DNA of 64,000 nt from NCBI GenBank assembly GCA_014898415.1, contig RCTD01000016.1, forward strand, positions 248,001-312,000, in the 5' to 3' direction. The DNA is from Stromatinia cepivora. Taxonomy: Eukaryota > Ascomycota > Leotiomycetes > Helotiales > Sclerotiniaceae. Positions 27,226 through 38,328 of this stretch are shown one piece after another. The translations under genes were made by a program, and so were the position numbers. Below the pieces are notes generated by a model. It ran no database searches. It was not told the DNA's origin and saw nothing but the letters and a program-made list of their open reading frames with translations. The first letter of the stretch is position 1. Each line of letters begins with the position of its first letter.

Positions 27226-29887
27226 ATGGGGAAGAAAGTCGAATCCAAGGCCGCAAGGTTCAACAAGAACAACCAGGCTCAAGATAATGGTGGAAGATTG
27301 CAGGTCACACATGGTGTATCTGGCTCAAAGAAAGGATCAATCTGGAAGCAACCAGCAAAGGTGTTTGTTCCTGCAATTCCAGATGAGACAAGTGCATGGG
27401 TTTGGCCTTCCTTACCTGCTGTCACCACAGATGCTCAGCAACTTCAGAAATCACAAACTGGCGATAGCTCTGTAAAGACTACTAGTGATACTACAAAGAT
27501 TACTAGTGGTAGTCCTACAAAGTCTGTTAGTATTCATACACATCCAGCTAAACCCGTCTCCGGTCCGGGTCTGGGTCAGAATCTGGGTCCGTGTTCCAAA
27601 CCATTTACTTTGAAGTATTATACCAACAAGTCTGTACCTAACAATGGATCCTCTTGGGAACACCCACCTCTTCCTCTCAAAGATGGTAGCATCAAATATG
27701 ATACTTCTGAACTGGATCTAGGATCATGGTTTATTGTACCTGAGAACGCAAAATGGTCTTCCCTTCCCACATGGGCCACAGATTCTGCGCCCCAACCAAC
27801 TCTTCCGTGGTGCACCAAGAAGAGTACAGTGGTTGTGCTCACTCCACCAGCTCGTTCAAGTCCATGGGCTAAAGTATTAGGTACTTCTACATTTCCCACA
27901 CCTCCCGAACAAGAAAATCCTAATGGTGTTGTCACAAACTTTGGTTGGGTTGTTGAACCTGAGGTAGCTGTAGAGAGAGACCCTAATGAGCCAAATCCTT
28001 GGGCAAATATGACAGAAGAGGTATCCACACAGCCAAAAGAAAGATTCCCCACCTTGGTCAACTGGCCTTTCACAGGTGAAAAGGATAGATTCAACAAGTT
28101 GGCTTCATTGGTATGATATTTCATCTTTGCATGAGAAACTCTAATCTAACTGCATACTTTAGGGATCTTTTGTTTTTAACTACAAAAATAATGTCTTCAA
28201 GCAACCAAAGAATGATCAAAATCAAAGCGCGTTAATCAGATTACTTCAAGTGGAGGGTCCCAATGATATTCTTCTCAAATTGATCTGGCAAAACCATAGC
28301 ACTGCTTCCGCGTTATGTCGAACTAGTCAGAGATCTTGGGATGTCTTAATGGGTATCACTGCAAGTTCTTTCTTTTCAATGATATATTACCTGACTACTA
28401 ATGTTTCTAGGGTATTTGGGATATCACCGGAGGCAATTTCGAAAATTGTGAGATACCAAGAGAGAAAAACAACTTTGAGGCCACTGCCGCTTCAGTTGTT
28501 ATTGTCACCCCTACCAGAGATGGGGAGTCTATTAAGTACCTTGATCAAATTAAAAACTTGAATAAGATGTGTAAGCCTTCTTCATTTCTCTATCCAAATC
28601 GGATCGCTAATCAATTCACTTTCCATCAGGCATTGCCATGCACAACTTCAGTGAATTTTTGCAGAACATTCAATTTCATCATGTTCCTTTCCTCACCACA
28701 CACATCCTTGCACTAATCATCCCTGAAATTCGCAAACTCAGTGTTCTCGGAGTCTACAATTGTGAATTGATTCACCTTGGAGATGGACAAGAGCTTCTCA
28801 ACATTATCCAACGTGATCGTCTTCGAGGTTGTGAACATCAAGTCCATTTAGACTTCTATCCTGCATATCATGTTGGTCCTTACTCAACACATCAAGCTGG
28901 TGATAAGAAAGGCGAACAAAGATTGGGAGGACAATACTCATATGGTGTTACTTGGGATGATCCTGGTATGATGGTTGCTGATATTCGACTTGCAATTTGG
29001 CAAGAAGTGCATGGTCTTATTCATCAGGCCAGAAATCAAGGTATTGATTTCGAATCTAAACACACTATGTTTAGACAATGGTTGGACAAATCGCCTTGTT
29101 TAGCTGTGGAGAAGACTTTAAAGGTTCTCATGGATCCATGTGCTGGGATTGATCAAATTATTGTCCATGTTGCATACAGAGAATTTCATGGTGATGTTCA
29201 GAAATTTCGAAAATCTGTACCTGGCAAAGTCGCCAACAAACCTGAGGGTTCTCAATGGTATGTCACCACTTTTCTTTCCTCAATATTTTCCCCACTCATG
29301 TGTGATCAAACTAACATTTCTTCTTTAGGATGGCAGAAGGCTTCAGATGTCCTAGTTGTGAACACCTACTTCCTGGAATTTGGTTTTCCTACCAAATGAT
29401 TCGCAACTTCAAATTAAACAACCAAGACAATCCCACATGTCAAGCATGCAAGTTATTCGACTATTTGAAAATGGAAGATGATCATTACAAGAAAGAGAAA
29501 CGCACCATCATCAAAGCATGGTGTTGGGATCGCACACTTACCATACCCAACTCCCAAGTCATCGGAGATTGGAACATCAATAATTTTCTCAAATTTCTTC
29601 GTGTCTTCAAGAGCCGAGCCCAAGGTTGCGATGTCAGAGAATTGGCAAGACAACTTGATAAGAGAAGAGAGTATGATGAGAGTATACAAGTATTTCATGA
29701 AATTGATGAGGTACAGAGACCGATCAATCATCAGGCTTTGGGTAGGAGAGGTGCTTATGGTATTAGGGCTGCTACTGTGCAGGATAAAGAGGCATATGAG
29801 AGCGGAAGAATTCATAAGGAATGGGATTGCTTCAGGGAAGATCGTATTAATGCCCATGGTCAACCTGCTACTTTTAGAGGTTGGTAG
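27226..29887 (+). CDS. uncharacterised 809-residue protein with Trp/Pro motifs and CxxC pairs
   Basis: Predicted from exons 27226–28110, 28163–28360, 28411–28570, 28630–29257 and 29329–29887; all joins keep frame. The second intron (28361–28410) starts GCAAGT, a GC–AG intron. The first ~295 residues are disordered and contain repeated Trp/Pro islands (AWVWPSLP, SSWEHPPLP, KWSSLPTWA, SPWAKVLG, NPWANM). The middle ~320 residues look folded (VPFLTTHILALIIPEIRKL, YNCELIHLGDG, QVHLDFYPAYHVGPYS). Near residues 631–664 two pairs, CPSC and CQAC, could bind zinc. The tail has a basic RELARQLDKRREYDES helix and ends in PATFRGW. I do not recognise the family. No signal peptide or membrane segment is seen, so it is probably nuclear or cytosolic. 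Confidence 0.8.
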
Positions 29888-30262
29888 ATTGGCTGGCTGG
29901 CTTGATAGGGTTGATAGGTTTTTACCTTGCTTTGATCTTCACTATTTCTTCCTTGAGGGAACATTTTTAGGGAGCATTTTTCGAATACAATACTGCATAC
30001 ACATAGACAAACACAACACAGACTTTCAACATCTACTCTTTGGTTGGACAGAACAGTTCTCAACCTCAACAATACACGACACAGAGTATTCACAGGAAGG
30101 AGATCAACAAATTCCGAGCAACTCAACCAACACAAAGTCACACACAAACACACTCTCCTATCTATTTCTTTGGTTAATCAATTTGGTATGATATGCTTCA
30201 AATCAACCTCATCACAACTCTCTTCTTCCACAAAAACATCTAAAATACAAATAAGTTTCTGA

Positions 30263-30445
30263 ACTCTTCGATTATCTATATCTTTAGTCCGAATTCTCGA
30301 AAATTGGTGGATACATGGAGTTCCTGGGCATATGACGTGGAGGGAGTTCAAGCTTGCTGACATTAAGTTATCAGCATTAGTTGACTCATTCTGGGATCCA
30401 GATGGATATTTATTTCTTTGGATGGATTTTTATGATTGGATTTGA
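30263..30445 (+). other. coding-like open segment without ATG start (possible exon or relic)
   Basis: Sixty open codons ending in TGA read LVRILENWWIHGVPGHM, then TWREFKLADIKLSALVD and a Trp/Asp-rich end. A splice-acceptor-like CTTTAG at 30282–30287 would open it in this frame. No matching upstream exon was found. It may be a remnant or the last exon of a small gene. No family recognised. Confidence 0.25.
30343..30387 (+). repeat. imperfect direct repeat, copy 1
   Basis: Forty-five bp beginning GGAGTTCAAGCTTGCTGAC, related to 30458–30501. The two copies translate to similar peptides, EFKLADIKLSAL and EFKLASIKLLAL, in the same orientation. Confidence 0.6.
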
Positions 30446-30457
30446 AACGGCATAGAA

Positions 30458-30501
30458 GGAGTTCAAACTTGCTAGTATTAAGTTGTTGGCGCTGTTTACT
30501 C
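30458..30501 (+). repeat. imperfect direct repeat, copy 2
   Basis: Forty-four bp copy of 30343–30387, about 70 bp further on, differing mainly by transitions. Confidence 0.6.
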
Positions 30502-31976
30502 TTTCTATTAGTTGGTTAAGATTTGAAAGGGATGCGATGGGATGCTGTGATTTCTTTGGTTATTAAGATAATTTTCTTTTTTCTTTTGAAATCTCTTTTG
30601 AGATAGGTACTTCTTTTGCCACCTTAATAAATACCAAATACTAGATACTAGTTTGAGAGTACGAAAGTATGGCAGTACATTGAGTTATGCGGTTATGAAA
30701 TTTGAGATTGAGATTGAGATTGATATTGAGGTTTTATGTATGATGTGATGAATGTGATGAATGTGATGGGACAACCCAACTTCTGTAGCCTGGTTTTTAG
30801 TTGATATATATTGTATATATATTGAATGCATTGCATCAAATCTCATTCAACATCTACATTCTACCTTGTCAACTTTTCATCTTCTCCTCTCCCTTTCCTG
30901 TTTTTATACCTATATTATCTATCTTACCACCCATCCTATCTCTTCATAATCTCCTCTTCAACCCCAAATCCCCAACTCCCCACCCTCATCGAGATTCCCT
31001 AATTCCCCAATTCCCTCAATCTTCCCTCTTCTCCTCCCACTGCATTCATCCCCATCTCCATCTAATCATTTTTCAATATTTAATGAAATTTGATAATTAA
31101 TATTATCGATACCGATATCAATGATCTGTTCTTCTTTCCACTCCCTCTTTCCATCTTCCTTCTCCCTTCCTTATCAATTTCCCCTTCTTTTTCCTATCGA
31201 CAATAATTATTATTCATATATAACTCACTCTTATCCTATTTCTCTCATTCTTCTCTTAATATCATCCTCTCATTTTCTTATTCTTCTGTTTTTCTCATTA
31301 TTTCAACAATCTCCCCTCCTCTCTCCTTTACTTGAATTCCTACAATCATAGCCACAATCTTTACCAAAATCCAAGTCCAAATCCAATACAACCCAGCCCA
31401 TAACCATTCTCTACTCTAACCATTCCTCTCCCCTTCTCCCTTCTCCCTCTCCCCTTCTCCCTTCTCCCCTTCTCCCCTTCTCCCCTTCTCCCCTTCTCCC
31501 TTCCCCCTTCTCCCCTTCTCCCCTTCTCCCCTCTCCCCTTCTCCCTTCTCCCCCTCTCTCCCCTCTCCCCTTCTCCACAATTTCCCCCTTTGCATCTCTC
31601 CCCTCCCTTTCATCTCAATCCCATATCCTTCCCAAATCTTCATCAATCCAACCCCAATACCTACACCCAATATCTTTACTACCCCATTTTCTCCTTTTTC
31701 ATTTCATTCATTCTTATTCCCCCATCCAACCCACAGCTCTTCTATATTCCTTCTAGATCCCCCCCTCCTTGAAAAAATCCCTAACAATTAGATTCTAACC
31801 TAATCCAATCACTATTCCAAATCTCCATCCCAAATCCCAACCCCCAAACCCTATTCCAATTCTCCATATATACAAAACCATCAAATCTCCCCCTCAAACC
31901 CCTCAACAATAACAGCTTTAATATCCACTATCCACTATCCATACTCCCTAAACAATCCAAAACTTTCATTTTATCC

Positions 31977-32097
31977 AACCTTACCAAACTTACCAAACTT
32001 ACCAAACTTACCAAACTTACCAAACTTACCAAACTTACCAAACTTACCAAACTTACCAAACTTACCAAACTTACCAAACTTACCAAACTTACCAAAT
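31977..32097. repeat. 9-bp minisatellite (CTTACCAAA)n
   Basis: About 13 head-to-tail copies with almost no variation. The (Ser-Leu-Val)n open frame on the minus strand is an artefact of the 9-bp period. Confidence 0.95.
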
Positions 32098-33061
32098 TAA
32101 CACCACAAATATATACCAAATAATAAGAATAATAAACTCTTCCATCTAACTAATTATTTATTTCCTCCTCTCCACCTCCCTCTCCTCCTCTCCACCTCCC
32201 TCTCCACCTCCCCCTCCATCCCCCCGTCTCCATTCCCTCAAAATATCCCCCCCCCCACCCCAACCCTTCCCCTTACTCCCCACCAACCCTCAAACTTCAA
32301 ACTTCAAACTACTATACCAACTTCTTATAAATTATCCCTTATACAAATAATATATATATCTTCAATATCACATTATAAATATCATGACATACCATACCAT
32401 ACCATGACATACCATACTCTACTATACAAACCAACCAATCTAATATCTCGAACAAATGAAAACTACACCCACTCTCGCTACCCCTCCCATTATACATCAT
32501 ACACACACTTGCACCAAGAAATTTAAATTCTATAACCCCCCCCCCCCCATCCATCAATCCATCCATCCTCCCTCATCCAAATTACTGCCACATCTGAACC
32601 ACCAAAATGTAATTATCTCCATGGCCATCATATCTCAAAAATTCATATTCACAAGCTTCTGGAGCTCACACAAAAGGGTATTCTGATTAGATATCTTAAT
32701 CTTAAAATTGGTAGGAAACTACCTAGTACTTACTACCTAGTATCAATGATATAAACATAGTAGAAAAAACAAGAACCCAAAACCTCGTGGAGAACATTAA
32801 AACACATTATACAAAATCCTTCTCATCCCCTTGGTATCCTAAATGATGGGTACTATTCCGCAGCCATTCCTGCTAGTATTTTCCCTTTCCACTAATCCAT
32901 TTCCTAGCCGTCCTGAATCATAGAACAAATTCATCCTGAAAATATGATCTCGTCTGCCTCTTTCATATTGATAATCATCATACTAGTTCCATCGAACTAG
33001 AGTCATCGCTCTGTCCCCAAATAACGAATTCAACTCCCCACTCAAACCCTATAACAAACAT

Positions 33062-34064
33062 TTATGCAAATCTCGGAGCCGAAGCAGCCCTTAGTGGTAA
33101 TTGTCTATCCAAAGATTTGAAGGCCATTGTTCTCGGCGTAAAAGGTTGTTTCAAAGGATCTGTACTATGTGACATATTCTGCATTTCCCATGGTGATTCT
33201 GGGTCTGGAGAATCCGTCATCTTTACTCTCTTGCCAGCTTTGTTTGTTGATACAATGTTATCTTCTAGATCGAGCAAATTGATTGAACGTTCCAGACGTG
33301 AAGGGATGAGAGAATGAATACCAAGAATTGTATTGGCTAAGTAGACGATCCTAATTATTTGTTAAATTTGGAACGTGATGGGATGAAAGTACAGATGGGC
33401 AAAGACATACATCATAAAAACTGTAACGGCAAAAGTTCCCTTAGCCAACTGACAATAATGCTCATTTCCAGTCGGTCTAGCATATGAGCAACTCTTCGCA
33501 ATATACCAAGCTACATTACTTGGATGTTTTGGATCAGTATGATCCGGTCCGGCTTGTCCATATATACTGACAATCCAACAGACTGTGAGAAGTCCATTTA
33601 TGATAGTCGAGAGGAGAGGATACCAAACGTGCATAATGAACATGACCACTTTGCAAAGTTGGATAAACATAGAAAGGACCGAGATTCCGACATTGAAATT
33701 TTGTAATCTATAAAACCGAGATTATTCAGTTAGCTTTGTTTTCATCTCAAATACTCCTCTCATCTATCACATCTCATCCCATACGACGAAGAAATAAAAC
33801 TTACGTCTGACTCCAAACAAAAGCAATCTTTGGTAGTGGTCGATAATTCGCATAAGCATATAGAATCTCAGCCGGACTACTGTTAAATCCATTATCATAA
33901 CCAATTTGCCATAAATTCGTTCGATACAAATCAGGATCTGCGACACCGAACATGATGAGTGCTGCGATGGTGCCTGCAAGTTCGATTACATTGAGCCAAA
34001 TGATAGCTTTAGGAAATTTCCATTTGCGTTTCATAATTGGTGAGGAGAGCCATCCAAATGCCAT
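33062..34064 (-). CDS. four-TM fungal integral membrane protein, function unknown
   Basis: Predicted 281-residue protein from exons 34064–33805, 33707–33411 and 33350–33062. Hydrophobic segments fall at about 20–42 (AIIWLNVIELAGTIAALIMF), 97–120 (VGISVLSMFIQLCKVVMFIM), 122–145 (WYPLLSTIINGLLTVCWIVS) and 182–205 (GTFAVTVFMMIVYLANTILG). An external-looking loop between TM3 and TM4 holds two Cys (KSCSY, HYCQL) that could pair. The C-terminal ~75 residues are a polar tail with Ser/Pro motifs (TDSPDPESPW) suited to phosphorylation. The layout recalls MARVEL-like fungal membrane proteins, but no signature residues allow a firm family call. It probably sits in the plasma membrane or an endomembrane. 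Confidence 0.75.
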
Positions 34065-36403
34065 GATGAAGAAGTAAAGTTATTGCGAATTGAGGAGAGG
34101 ATAAGGCGTGAGATTATCGCAACACAATGGTATTATAAATTGGTGAATAGGTTGGATAGGTATACTTTGATCCGAGTTTGCGTAATTATATGAGTCAATC
34201 GCCAGCGATCAAGTAACGTATGTGATTATACTGTATTTCCTTCGTTGTCGATCTCACATTGATACACCAGAAAGCAAGAGTCGTCTCTTCAAGAAAGAAC
34301 TGTAGACGGACCGCCCGCCCATAATTTATTAATATAACGGGTTACGGAAAGGCACATTTATGCGTATGTATGGAGTACAAGGTGTGAAGGAGGGGAGGGA
34401 AGAACTCAATCTGCCAATGAGAAAGTGATAAGAAGAGCTGTTTTTAAGCGCTGAGCCTGCATATTGCATTATCGATGTGAAAAGTTGAGGATGGAACCAA
34501 TGAAATTGCGGGGATGAAACTTTTTGGAGGTGAAAAGTAAGAACTAGATCATATTAGGAAATGGTGAGATATTAATTAGATGGTGCTTGTGGGATGAGAA
34601 GATCTAAGTGGTTGTTGGCTATTACTGCCCTTAGTGGATAAAGGACTTGAATACCCGGAGCTAGTCGGTACTTTAGTTAGTGTGTTGGACAAAATAATCA
34701 AGACCTACCTACCAACAATAAGTTCAACAATTTTGAGATATTGCTATTAAATATTACTTATTAGTTTTCCATATGTAAAATAAGCAAAAGCCATAAATCC
34801 AATCCCTACAATCCAAAAACTTCATCTCACACACCATACTTCCCATCACACCCCCTCTCCCCTCTCCATATCTCCCCCGAAATCTACACACTTCACAAAA
34901 AAAAAAAACCCAAAAAAAAAACATATCAAGATACATCTCAAACACAAAATCAATGGTATAAAATCAATTTTCACGGGCAAGAAATAAGAAGAGCGAGGAA
35001 ACATGGAAGTCTTGCTGGCAGAGGTATTTATGATTTCAGCTATAGGGAATTATAATATCCATCTGAGATAAATGGCCGCTGCTCAGATTCAGATAATGGG
35101 GAAGCAATTGCTAGGAAGAAGGTTGGTGGATTTGGGGTAGTGAGGAAGAGTGTGGGAATGACATAACTCATCATCTCCCTAAATTCCTACAACAAACATC
35201 TATGTCATATTAGAACTCTATAGCCCTCTCGAATGATTCCAAACTTTTGGGCGTTAAGATTTACTTACATGAACATACACAATAGCTGTTTATCCCTCCA
35301 CTCTTCCTCATCTGGCTTTCGAATCGGAACATCGAAATCCCCGGGGCGAAGAGCGACATGCGGAGACCTGAAACCCTAACTTCCTCGGACCCTTTACTCG
35401 ATTCTTCCTTAGGATATCAAAATCCTCAAATATCTAAGAGGCGCAACCTAACTGGATCTCAATCAAGATCAATACAATACAATACAACACCATTTATTTT
35501 CCCCATCTTTTTATATTCTTATTTCTTATTATTTATTATTTATTATTCTTTTTTCATTTTTCTTTTTCCTTCCTTTTGATTCATAAAAGAAAAAAAAGAT
35601 ACCTACCTACCTTCTCAGTCTTTTCGAGATGCTGCAAGAGATTGTTTAAAGTGGTATTAATCAAGTACGAGTATGGGTGGATTTACGGCCATGCATACTA
35701 GGTATATGAACTATCTAGGTTCCAGGTTGGTAGTAAGTAAATTTCATTACCTTCTCATCCATCCATCTCTCCTCACTCAGAGTTCACATCCTCATTCCCA
35801 TATCATTCTCCGTACCATTCTCCATATTATCATTATGGGAAAAAAAAAAGAATTGTCATTTCACACTACACCCACAAGTACCTATCATATCATATCATGC
35901 CATTTTCAAATATGCGCACACAAGAACCAACCACCCATCCACCATCCCCCATCCTTCCCAAGTCCATTCCATTCCATTTCAGATAAGAAAGATCCCATGG
36001 TCAAATGAATCCAGTAGCATCCATCTGAAATATCATATAATATCGCCCCAACATTGTTATTGGACAATATATGCTCATACGCATTGCATCGCATTGGTAT
36101 AAAACCCCATCGTATAACCCCAATTCCATCCCCATTCTTGAAATGGATTCCCCAAATTTCGCCTGCAGTAGATACTATAAAAAAAAGGACCCATCCGTCC
36201 AAAAAAGATCGCCAATCACAATTCCCAACCCCAACCCCAAAGGCCACCCTACACCCATACGCAATTCATACGATAACCATCCTACCATCCATCCATCCAT
36301 TCCATTCCCTAAAACTCCTGACAACAATAAACTCCGACGCTCGAAACATAATATAATACTATACTTAAAATACCCAAAGCCTTCAATAGCCCTCAAGAAG
36401 TCA
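34065..36403. other. intergenic
   Basis: No gene supported between the membrane protein start and the transporter stop. The area just right of 34064 is the membrane protein's promoter. Otherwise it is AT-rich with A-runs near 34896–34921 and C-rich or CCATCC-type patches toward 36300. Open frames have low-complexity translations. Confidence 0.45.
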
Positions 36404-38328
36404 TTAATAACTCAAATCCACATCTCCTAACCCCGCAATAATTTTATCTTCCTCTGACATAGTACCCTCACTTCCCGTTGCACTTGCACTTGTACCCGTT
36501 CGTCTCCTTGGTTCTTCTTGAGTAGCGAGTTGTAGTTGTAATTGAATTCCACTTGCAGATGCACCTTCGTCCCTCATTTCTTGGAAACTCCAACTAGGTT
36601 CAAAGTTATTACTATTCCAAGCATGTTCAACTCGTTCATATAACTCATCAATCTGCTCAAGACTGATCTTGCTCGTCTCATAAACCATTCCCCAAACGAA
36701 TATAAAGGCAATTACACAAAAGCAAGCCCAAAGGAAGAATATCTTTGCTTGAAGATTTGTATAACCCGGTCCGCTGCTGATCATATATGGAACGCTATAA
36801 GCGATGGCGAAATTAAGAAGCCAATTCGAAGCCGTGGAGATTGACATGGACTTTGCTCGAACCTTTAATGGAAAGATTTCTGATGTGACGACCCAAACGA
36901 CTGGTCCCCAGGATGAAGCGAAAAAGAAGACAAATAAGCAGACGAATACAATGATTACTATGTTCACAGCTCTCGCCTCTTCTTGTGCTGCAGTACCAAC
37001 AGATGCAATCAAGAAATGGCAAATTGCCATTCCTGCTGAACCTACCATGAGAAGACGACGTCGACCTAATGATTCGACTAAAATCATTCCGGGAAGAGTT
37101 GAGACTGTGTTTACTATGTTGTAAATAAGTTGAATAACGTAAGGTGACGAAATTCCGACATTCTTGAAGAAAGTCGTACCACTATAAAGAACTAGTCAGT
37201 CACCGCATATTTTAACGGAAGTGAATGATGCGACAAAGAATAACATTTATAATACTCACTAGTAGAAGATAAAGTTCTATTTAACTTATTAGCAATTTAT
37301 ATTTACAATTAGGAGGAATATACGTACACATCCAGTCAATTGTTGAAGCATTTGTAGTACACAACCCGTTAGAAGTCGACGCCCGAGATGCGGCGAGCCT
37401 AGGAAAATATCTTTATATGATGATGAACCTAGACTCAATTCATATTCATGATTTGCTTCAATCTCGGCCAATTCTTCTATCAAAGCAGGATGTGTTATGT
37501 CAAGGCGACGAAGACGACTCAGTGATGAGGCAGCAGCCTGATGTTGACCACGTTTAATGAGATATCGAGGTGTTTCGGGTAATAAAGCAAGGCCAAGGAA
37601 GAGAATGCCTGCCCAAACGAATTGTATTGAAAAAGGAATTCGAAAGGCATTCGGTCCATCGATGCCTTGAGTAAATATGTTGACAACGGCCGCAAGAAGA
37701 ATTCCACAAGTGATGGCGAGTTGGTATGTGCATACCAGAGTTCCTCGAATCCATTTTGGCGACATCTCTGATTGATATAAAGGAACGAGAACAGATATAA
37801 TTCCAACACCTAGGCCCGCAAAGAATCTAGATGATTATCAGTCATCTTTCTATCATATATTCGAAACAATGCAACATACCTTCCAGCTATCAGCATCGGA
37901 ATATGCATTGCAGCAGTCTGCAGTGCCACCCCAATACAAAATATACCGACAGCGATGATGAGAGATATTCGTCGTCCAATATAATCACCCATAGGTGCTG
38001 CAAGTAATGCTCCGAAGAATGTCCCGGCACTCAGTATTGCTACGACTTGGGCAGATTGACTAGGCGAAATAGATAATTCATTGTCGGTCGGATCAACGTA
38101 ACCAGTCGAGAATTGTTGACGAAAGGCATGCATTGCTACTACTCCAGATATTGTACTTAATCCCATGTCAGCTTTCACTCAAGTCGTGATTACTTCCACC
38201 ACCAATACTCACCCAGTATCATAACCGAATAAAAGTCCTCCTGTCGCGACGAATAATCCTATCATTATAGCCGGCGCAGATGAGCCGGCAACATTATCGG
38301 GTTTGTGCCAGGCCATGGCTATGGCCAT
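36404..38328 (-). CDS. MFS hexose-type sugar transporter
   Basis: Predicted 561-residue plasma-membrane transporter from exons 38328–38213, 38155–37880, 37826–37328, 37276–37260 and 37181–36404; frame is continuous. Exon 4 is a 17-nt microexon. Sugar-porter signatures are in order: FGYDTGTISG after TM1, GDYIGRR in the 2–3 loop, AGRFFAGLGVGIISVLVPLYQSE after TM4, the central-loop PETPRYLIKRGQ, QLTGCNFIFYYGTTFF in TM7, ESLGRRRLL in the 8–9 loop, and WGPVVWVVTSEIFPLKVRAK in TM10. The C-terminal ~90 residues are a cytosolic Gln/Ser-rich tail. The start codon at 38328 begins MAIAMAWHKP; a second ATG 12 bp on is also possible. This is a hexose/H+ symporter family, likely glucose-type; the exact sugar cannot be told. 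Confidence 0.92.

Larger units (their letters stand above)
29888..33061. other. 3.2 kb low-complexity intergenic stretch
   Basis: No standard gene. It includes a coding-like segment and direct duplication at 30263–30501, strongly pyrimidine-rich DNA at about 30850–31760 (CCCTTCT-type runs around 31437–31580), a 9-bp minisatellite at 31977–32097, short runs of C (around 32246–32256 and 32537–32548) and TATA repeats. Long open frames here reflect skewed base composition. Confidence 0.5.

Noticed and set aside
31977..32097. CRISPR-like array
   Set aside because: Units are 9 bp with no spacers, and the genome is eukaryotic.
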